A DNA stretch of 64,000 nt from NCBI RefSeq assembly GCF_026242055.1, contig NZ_JAPJDL010000005.1:131089-195088 (forward strand), in the 5' to 3' direction. The DNA comes from Lentzea sp. NEAU-D7. Lineage in GTDB: Bacteria > Actinomycetota > Actinomycetes > Mycobacteriales > Pseudonocardiaceae. Below, in pieces: positions 60,505 to 64,000 of the stretch (position 1 is the stretch's first letter; each line of letters begins with the position of its first letter). The notes beneath the pieces are model-generated. The model was not told the origin of the DNA, did no database searches, and saw only the letters and a list, made by a program, of their open reading frames with translations. Made by a program: the position numbers and the translations under genes.

Positions 60505-61521
60505 TCATCGGCGCCGGACCACGAACGCCACCACCAGGACCAGCACGCCGATGGCGAAGGCCGAGCCCAGCACCCACAGCCCGTAGACCGCGAACGCCAC
60601 GAACTCCGAGCCGATCGCGGCCACGGACGTCACCGTGGCACGGGCGTCGGAGGTGATCCGGTGCTGGAGTTCGGTTTCCACGTGCACGAGCACGAACCGG
60701 TAGAGGCCGTAGAACAGTCCCAGGAGGACGATCGCGAGCGGCACGGCCAGCAGTGCCGCCGCGACCAGCAACGCGCCCGAGGCGAACAGCACCCAGCCGC
60801 GGAACGGCAACCGCCCGGCGAGCGAGGCACCGGCGGCTCCCATCAGCGGCACGCCGATCGTCGCCATCGGCACCCACACCGTCGGCACGTGCCAGTCCTG
60901 CGCCAGCAGCGTGAAGTACTCCTCGAACGCGTCGATCGCGTACACCAGGGCCACCGCGAGCACGGCACGTTTGATCGGCACGGACGCGCGCAGTCCGGTC
61001 TTCAGCGTCGCGAGGTACCCGAGTTCGTCGTCGTCCTCGTCGTCGCGTTCCGGTTCGGGGAAACGGGCCGCGATCACCGACGACGCGAGGCACATCGCGA
61101 CCGACGCCCAGCCGGCCAGCTCGTACCCGCCGAACGAGAACAGCGCGGTGGCGACGACCGCGACCGGGACCTGCGCGATCAGCTCGATGGTGTCGACGCG
61201 GGCGTTGAGCGGTCCGTACCGGTCCTCGTCGCCGTTGGCCGCCAGCCCGTCGTAGAGCAGCGCCTCGAAGGCACCGGACTGCAGCGTGCCGCCCAGGCCC
61301 CACAGCACGAACCCGGCCGCGAACCCCCAGAACGACGGGAACAGCACCCAGGCCGCGTAACCGCAGGCCTGCAGCACACCGGAGGCGATCAGACAGCCCC
61401 GCCGCGAGAAGCGGTCCGCGAGCGCGCCCGACGGCACCTCGAACACGACCGAGGTCAGCGACCAGATCGCGAGCAGCACCGAGATGGAGGCGTCCGACAG
61501 CCCGCTGTCGGCGAAGAGCAA
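60505..61521 (-). CDS. MFS transporter with unclear or damaged start
   Basis: 338 aa if begun at TTG 61521. The sequence LLFADSGLSDASISVLLAIWSLTSVVFEVPSGALADRFSRRG is the standard helix 1-2 and motif A of a major facilitator subgroup, and about eleven helices follow. Homology-like residues (HLVPIYALYA) lie upstream of the TTG in frame, but no start codon exists before a stop codon about 30 codons further back. Either a rare start is used or the 5' end is damaged. Substrate unknown; the acidic loop ERDDEDDDELG is unusual. Confidence 0.7.
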   Translation of the reverse strand: MLFADSGLSDASISVLLAIWSLTSVVFEVPSGALADRFSRRGCLIASGVLQACGYAAWVLFPSFWGFAAGFVLWGLGGTLQSGAFEALLYDGLAANGDEDRYGPLNARVDTIELIAQVPVAVVATALFSFGGYELAGWASVAMCLASSVIAARFPEPERDDEDDDELGYLATLKTGLRASVPIKRAVLAVALVYAIDAFEEYFTLLAQDWHVPTVWVPMATIGVPLMGAAGASLAGRLPFRGWVLFASGALLVAAALLAVPLAIVLLGLFYGLYRFVLVHVETELQHRITSDARATVTSVAAIGSEFVAFAVYGLWVLGSAFAIGVLVLVVAFVVRRR

Positions 61522-61630
61522 CGCGTACAGCGCGTAGATCGGGACGAGGTGCGAGCACCACGCCCACGCCGTCGCGGTTCGGGAAAGATCAGTTGAAGAT
61601 CAATGTCGTCGTCGCATGGGTCAAGACTAG

Positions 61631-61665
61631 GCCGCCAGCGCCACCGATTAAATGGCGCTGACGGC
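61631..61665 (-). terminator. hairpin terminator of the chitinase gene
   Basis: Arms 61631-61643 and 61653-61665 (13 bp, one G-T mismatch) around a TTTAATCGG loop as read on the minus strand, 11 bp after the chitinase stop. Confidence 0.65.
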
Positions 61666-61675
61666 CGGTAGTCAC

Positions 61676-63007
61676 CTAGAAACCCGCGGTGATCTTCGTG
61701 AACTCCAGCTCGGACTGCGGGATGCCGGAGCAGCTCGCGGACACCTGGCCGTCGCAGCCGCCGCGGTCGCGGTTGACCGACCAGAAGGCCAGCCGCCCGA
61801 GGCCGTTGGCCTTCGACCAGTCGCGGATCGCGGTCCAGTCGTCGACCGTGGTCAGCTCGCGCTGGTCCGACAGGCCGTTCATGCCCGAGATGCCGACGTG
61901 CCTGAACGCCTCGGCGTCGCTCCAGCCGAAGGTCGACTTGAGCTTGTTCTTCAGCCCCGTGGCCGCGTTGATGGTGTCGGTGCGGATGTTGGAGCTGCCG
62001 AAGTCGAACGGCATGATCGTGAACACGTCGATGTTCGCGTTCAGCGCCTTGGCCTGGTCGATCAGCCGGGCGCCGTAGAAGTTCGGGCCGGTGGTCGAGG
62101 TGCCGAAGGTGATGATCGTCTGGATGCCCGGGTTGTTCTGCTTGACGATCCGCAGGGCGTTGACGATCCGGTCGGCCACGACGGTGTTCTCGAACTCGTC
62201 GGTGTTCTCGATGTCGATGTCGATGGCCTTGAGCCCGTAGGCGTTGATGACCTGCTGGTACGCGCCGGCCAGCGCCTCGGGGGTCGAGCAGTTCGGGCCC
62301 AGCTTGTTGCCGCTCCAGCCGCCGAACGACGGCACGACGTCACCACCGGCCGCGCGGATGGCGTTGATCGCCTGCTGGTCGGCGCCGCCGGTCAGCGGAC
62401 GCTGGCCGTCCCACGACGGGGTGCACCCGCCGCTGGACAGGACGAACGCGAGGGTGAACCACTTGACGCCGGTCTTGCTCATGACCTCCGTCGCGCTCTG
62501 CGGGTTGCCCCAGCCCAGGTACAGGTAGGGCGCGCCGCGGCCGGTGCCGGGCACCGGCGGGTTCGACGTCGTCGTGGTGGTCGTCGTGGTCGTGGTCGGC
62601 GGGTTGCCGGTGCCGTCGCAGGAGCCGCCGTTGACCTTGCAGCCGGACGGGGTCCCGCCGGACCCCTTCACGGTGAAACCGAAGCTCACCGAGCCGCCCA
62701 CGGGAACACTGCCGTTCCAGGTGTTGCGGACGGTGATGTTCTGGCCGTTGGCTCCGTAGCTGCCGTCCCACAGCGACGCGATCGACTGCCCGCTCGGCAG
62801 CGTGAACTCGACGGTCCACGACGAGAGCGCGGACCCGCCGCTGTTGGAGATCGTGTACTTGGCCTCGTAGCCGGTGCCCCAGTCCGACGTCTTGGTGAAC
62901 GCCGCCGTCACACCCGACGCGCCGCTCGCGGGGGCGGCGGCGACGCCTCCGACCACTGTGGCCAGCGCCAGACCCAGGGTCAGGATCTGCCAGCGAAACT
63001 TCTTCAT
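61676..63007 (-). CDS. secreted chitinase: CBM2 module plus GH18 catalytic domain
   Basis: 443 aa from ATG 63007. Signal peptide (1-~30), then a family 2 carbohydrate-binding module (~33-130) with WxxGY, SSWTVEF and NTWNGSVPVGGS strands and two Cys, a Thr-rich linker (TTTTTTTTTT near 140), and a GH18 barrel from ~155. The catalytic DxxDxDxE motif reads AIDIDIE with Asp263, Asp265 and proton donor Glu267. It degrades chitin outside the cell. A DasR-like site upstream suggests induction by GlcNAc derivatives. Confidence 0.93.
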   Translation of the reverse strand: MKKFRWQILTLGLALATVVGGVAAAPASGASGVTAAFTKTSDWGTGYEAKYTISNSGGSALSSWTVEFTLPSGQSIASLWDGSYGANGQNITVRNTWNGSVPVGGSVSFGFTVKGSGGTPSGCKVNGGSCDGTGNPPTTTTTTTTTTSNPPVPGTGRGAPYLYLGWGNPQSATEVMSKTGVKWFTLAFVLSSGGCTPSWDGQRPLTGGADQQAINAIRAAGGDVVPSFGGWSGNKLGPNCSTPEALAGAYQQVINAYGLKAIDIDIENTDEFENTVVADRIVNALRIVKQNNPGIQTIITFGTSTTGPNFYGARLIDQAKALNANIDVFTIMPFDFGSSNIRTDTINAATGLKNKLKSTFGWSDAEAFRHVGISGMNGLSDQRELTTVDDWTAIRDWSKANGLGRLAFWSVNRDRGGCDGQVSASCSGIPQSELEFTKITAGF

Positions 63008-63051
63008 GGTGCTCCGTTCACGTGCAGGGGGAACGTGATGCGGGCACGTTA

Positions 63052-63067
63052 ACTGGTCTAAACCACC
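63052..63067 (-). promoter_or_regulatory. DasR-responsive element (dre) candidate
   Basis: ACTGGTCTAAACCACC matches the 16-bp dre consensus (ACTGGTCTAGACCACT type) at 14 positions and keeps the TGGT/ACCA half-sites. It lies 45 bp upstream of the chitinase start, where DasR binding represses chitinase genes in Streptomyces. Confidence 0.7.
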
Positions 63068-63116
63068 TGTTCAAGAGGATGAACCGGACATCGTCCGCGC
63101 TTGTCAGAGCCAGCCG

Positions 63117-63434
63117 TCACAGGACGCTGGTGCGCTCGGCCCGTTCGCGGTCGCGCTCCTCGAGCAGTTGCAGCAGGGCGTAGGTGGTCTGCCGCTGCTC
63201 CTCCACGAGCTTCGTGAGCCACGATCCGAAGTAGAGGAACCCGCCGACGCCGATCAGCCCGACGCCAAGGATGCCGCCCGACACGACGTACGGGATCTGC
63301 TCGAACGTGTAGCCGGTGTGCGCGACACCCCACCAGGCGAAGAGGATCGCCGCGATCCCCGCCGTCATCAGCATCGTGCCCGCGAGCCCGAGCCCGCTTC
63401 GCATCCGTGCGCGGCGCCGGTCCTGGATCGTCAT
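63117..63434 (-). CDS. small two-helix membrane protein
   Basis: 105 aa from ATG 63434. Basic N-terminus, then two hydrophobic helices (~20-38 and ~48-70), then a Glu/Arg/Gln-rich tail (KLVEEQRQTTYALLQLLEERDRERAERTSVL) that is probably a cytosolic coiled coil. Family not recognised. It starts 3 bp after the stop of the upstream gene, so the two are likely one operon. Confidence 0.75.
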   Translation of the reverse strand: MTIQDRRRARMRSGLGLAGTMLMTAGIAAILFAWWGVAHTGYTFEQIPYVVSGGILGVGLIGVGGFLYFGSWLTKLVEEQRQTTYALLQLLEERDRERAERTSVL

Positions 63435-63437
63435 CGC

Positions 63438-64000
63438 TCACCCGTTGCGGAGGTCGGGGACACCGGTCGGGTGCCCGGAGGGACAGGGACCGCCGCCCAG
63501 CAGGAAGGTGCCGAACGACTTCATGCCGAACGCTCCCGCCGCGGCGACCCCGAGACCGGTGAGCACCAGCAGCGCCGGTACGCCGGGGAAGTCGAGCAGC
63601 GAACGGGGCTTGGTGCGCGCGGACGCGACCGGTGTGACCGTCTTGGGCGGAGTCACACCCGCGACCGGAGGCGCGCCCAGCGCCGGTGGTGGTGCGGTGT
63701 CCGCGGCGGGCGGCACCACGGGCACGATCGGGGCCGGTGCGTCCGGTGGTGCCGGAGATGTCGAGGCGGAAGCGTTTGCGACGGCCTCGGTGTCGCCCAC
63801 GACCACCACCATCTTGCGCAGCGGGTTGAGCAGCGGCACGAGTTCCTTGGGCAGCAACGGGGCCAGGAGGCCGTCCAGGATTCCGCCGAGGCCGAGCCTG
63901 GTGCGCAACGCCAGCACGTCGACGGTGAGGGTGAGGCCTCGGCTGGAGGACGTCGCCGCAGTGCCTTCCAGCTTGGTCGCGGCGGTGGGCCAGGTGAGGG
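63438..64000 (-). CDS. secreted/membrane-anchored protein of unknown function, 5' end outside window
   Basis: The frame continues beyond the right edge (LTWPTAATKLEGTAATSSSRGLTLTVDVLALRTRLG precedes the internal GTG at 63917), so this is the C-terminal ~187 residues of a longer protein. A beta-rich exposed region is followed by a Pro/Ala/Val-rich low-complexity segment, one membrane helix (GVPALLVLTGLGVAAAGAFGM) and a short tail. This is the layout of a surface protein anchored by a C-terminal helix. No family recognised. Confidence 0.65.
   Translation of the reverse strand, partial: LTWPTAATKLEGTAATSSSRGLTLTVDVLALRTRLGLGGILDGLLAPLLPKELVPLLNPLRKMVVVVGDTEAVANASASTSPAPPDAPAPIVPVVPPAADTAPPPALGAPPVAGVTPPKTVTPVASARTKPRSLLDFPGVPALLVLTGLGVAAAGAFGMKSFGTFLLGGGPCPSGHPTGVPDLRNG

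Overview
The window is high-GC DNA with GTG/TTG starts, many 1-4 bp start/stop overlaps and actinobacterial families: a mycothiol-type DinB/maleylpyruvate isomerase-like protein, a DivIVA-domain protein, DUF5709, tandem NlpC/P60 proteins, DUF4331, and a topoisomerase IV-like ParE/ParC pair. It looks like the chromosome of a filamentous actinomycete, probably Pseudonocardiaceae (Lentzea/Saccharothrix/Amycolatopsis-like). That placement is inferred from gene content and style. I saw no rRNA, tRNA, CRISPR array or prophage. The only mobile-element trace is a decayed IS481-type transposase.

Layout. 1-4.2 kb: end of an MFS exporter, two paralogous secreted coiled-coil NlpC/P60 hydrolases, a lectin-LysM protein and a HesB-fold protein. 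4.4-5.3 kb: transposase remnant ending tail-to-tail on an unknown gene with a LexA/SOS-like box. 5.4-9.4 kb: VIT-type metal transporter, DUF5709, then a beta-phosphoglucomutase/GH65 phosphorylase operon for disaccharide phosphorolysis. 9.5-15.3 kb: GlxA-type regulator divergent from an imine-reductase-like gene and a DinB-like gene; SDR/SnoaL pair with a LysR regulator; zinc alcohol dehydrogenase. 15.3-18.6 kb: secreted GH64 glucanase and an OmpR-type two-component system.

18.6-24.5 kb is a tightly overlapping set: epimerase with a zinc-ribbon-like insert, GT-A transferase, DUF2064, methyltransferase, a membrane cytochrome/sulfite-oxidase-fold fusion and a small membrane protein, with a GT-C-like membrane protein on the other strand. 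24.2-27.7 kb: ABC transporter divergent from a NarL-type two-component system. 27.7-36.4 kb: DJ-1 and GlxA proteins, SGNH hydrolase, a cupin coupled to an unknown 398-aa protein, a decayed carboxylesterase, an ~800-aa protein with a possible ADP-ribosyltransferase-like end, a thioesterase-like protein and YchJ. 36.5-38.6 kb: DivIVA protein, an SDR behind a perfect 15-bp inverted repeat, a 21-bp tandem repeat and a MmcQ/YjbR protein.

38.7-44.6 kb: parE-parC, with parC interrupted by a 432-residue LAGLIDADG intein. 45-51.4 kb: aminotransferase, then a translationally coupled DUF4331/TPR/NicO set with a His-rich loop, convergent with an anti-sigma factor that has no sigma gene beside it. 51.6-54.9 kb: TetR regulator divergent from a DrrAB-like exporter, then a phosphotransferase-like gene. 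55-64 kb: secreted M28 peptidase and carboxylesterase, bile-acid/sodium-symporter-family protein, shortened luciferase-like oxidoreductase, DUF1152, MFS protein lacking a clear start, a CBM2-GH18 chitinase preceded by a DasR-like site, and two small membrane genes, the last cut by the window end.

The most notable items are the ParC intein with an unusual block B, the 18.6-24.5 kb glycosylation/redox cluster, the DUF4331-TPR-NicO set, and several sites (SOS, DasR-like, LacI-like, TetR-like) that suggest regulons for the adjacent genes.
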